A stretch of 6,375 nt of DNA from Oscillospiraceae bacterium. GTDB taxonomy: Bacteria; Bacillota; Clostridia; Oscillospirales; Ruminococcaceae. The position numbers were made by a program, and so were the translations under genes. The notes under the pieces were generated by a model. It did no database searches, was not told the DNA's origin, and saw only the letters and a program-made list of their open reading frames with translations. Position 1 is the first letter of the stretch; each line of letters opens with the position of its first letter. Shown in pieces: positions 6,101-6,375 of this stretch. Where the stretch lies: the NCBI GenBank assembly GCA_009776345.1, contig WRLS01000118.1, positions 1 to 6,375 of the forward strand. The letters are read 5' to 3'.

Positions 6101-6375
6101 ATGACCCGCATAGAAATCATCTACAACCCATACCGGGAAACTTCGCGAATATTGGCAGACGGGCATCCCGTTTCGCCCCACGGCGAGCTGGCGCGCTACC
6201 AGACCGAGCCGTTTTACCGCTGGTGCGGCGAGATTTTGGACGCGGTTTCCCGCCAGCTCAACGATGAATTTACACTCGCCTTCGCGGCCCCCTTTATCGA
6301 GCGGGAAATCATGGCGGCGCTGGCAAAAAACCATCCCGACTGCCGCGTGGTAAAAGTGCGGCCCTGTGACGTAGC
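6101..6375 (+). CDS. Unrecognised protein, N-terminal fragment, 3'-truncated by the window edge
   Basis: ATG 6101, with a strong AGGAGGG site 8 nt upstream, opens a frame that is still open at the right edge (91 complete codons). It begins MTRIEIIYNPYRETSRILAD. Visible features are a short predicted strand (RIEIIYN), a central amphipathic helical stretch around FYRWCGEILDAVSRQL, and a second strand/helix pair (FTLAFAAPF, then EREIMAALAKN). No signal peptide or membrane segment is seen, and I recognise no catalytic motif in this part. Codon use is GC-rich like the ATPase gene. It follows gene 3 after 97 nt on the same strand, with no clear terminator, so co-transcription is plausible. I do not assign a function; the decisive domain, if any, lies beyond the edge. 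The strong binding site and undisturbed frame make it a real gene. Confidence 0.75.
   Translation, partial: MTRIEIIYNPYRETSRILADGHPVSPHGELARYQTEPFYRWCGEILDAVSRQLNDEFTLAFAAPFIEREIMAALAKNHPDCRVVKVRPCDV

Overview
The window reads as a chromosomal accessory locus of a Gram-positive, Clostridia-like bacterium (Bacillota). The basis is family knowledge: DUF6273 and DUF5050-type propeller domains are typical of that group, and the ribosome binding sites are strong GGAGG types. The large ATPase gene is GC-rich, while the MORN array and the core of the DUF6273 domain are visibly AT-richer, so the locus looks mosaic. All supported genes lie on the + strand with short gaps, which suggests one operon. 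No promoter or terminator is convincing.

Layout. (1) From the left edge to 596: the C-terminal part of a MORN-repeat protein whose 5' end lies outside the window. A one-base shift in its last repeat moves the remaining ~32 codons into another frame, up to a stop at 691-693. (2) 722-3847: a 1041-residue HerA/FtsK-superfamily (DUF87-type) ATPase with a Ser/Thr/Gln/Gly-rich segment between its N-terminal domain and the motor. (3) 3906-6002: a 698-residue modular protein made of a zinc ribbon, a helical domain, a DUF6273 domain and a seven-motif beta-propeller. (4) 6101 to the right edge: the start of an unrecognised gene.

How the genes may fit together. The first residues of the MORN protein (VLWTYAEALG) match the end of the helical domain of gene 3 (VLWSLAEAMG). 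The two genes flanking the ATPase therefore appear to be paralogous carriers: the same N-terminal adaptor with different C-terminal recognition-type repeats. None of the proteins shows a signal peptide or membrane segment, so these repeat domains are probably intracellular. My inference is a HerA-type ATPase served by interchangeable adaptor-plus-sensor proteins, possibly a conflict or surveillance locus. No nuclease, NurA or other effector is visible here.

Two further signals stand out. The end of the DUF6273 domain has the layout expected of a diversity-generating retroelement variable region, although no template repeat or reverse transcriptase is present in the window. Heptanucleotide repeat tracts sit at both gene junctions around the ATPase and at a domain junction inside gene 3, marking likely sites of shuffling.
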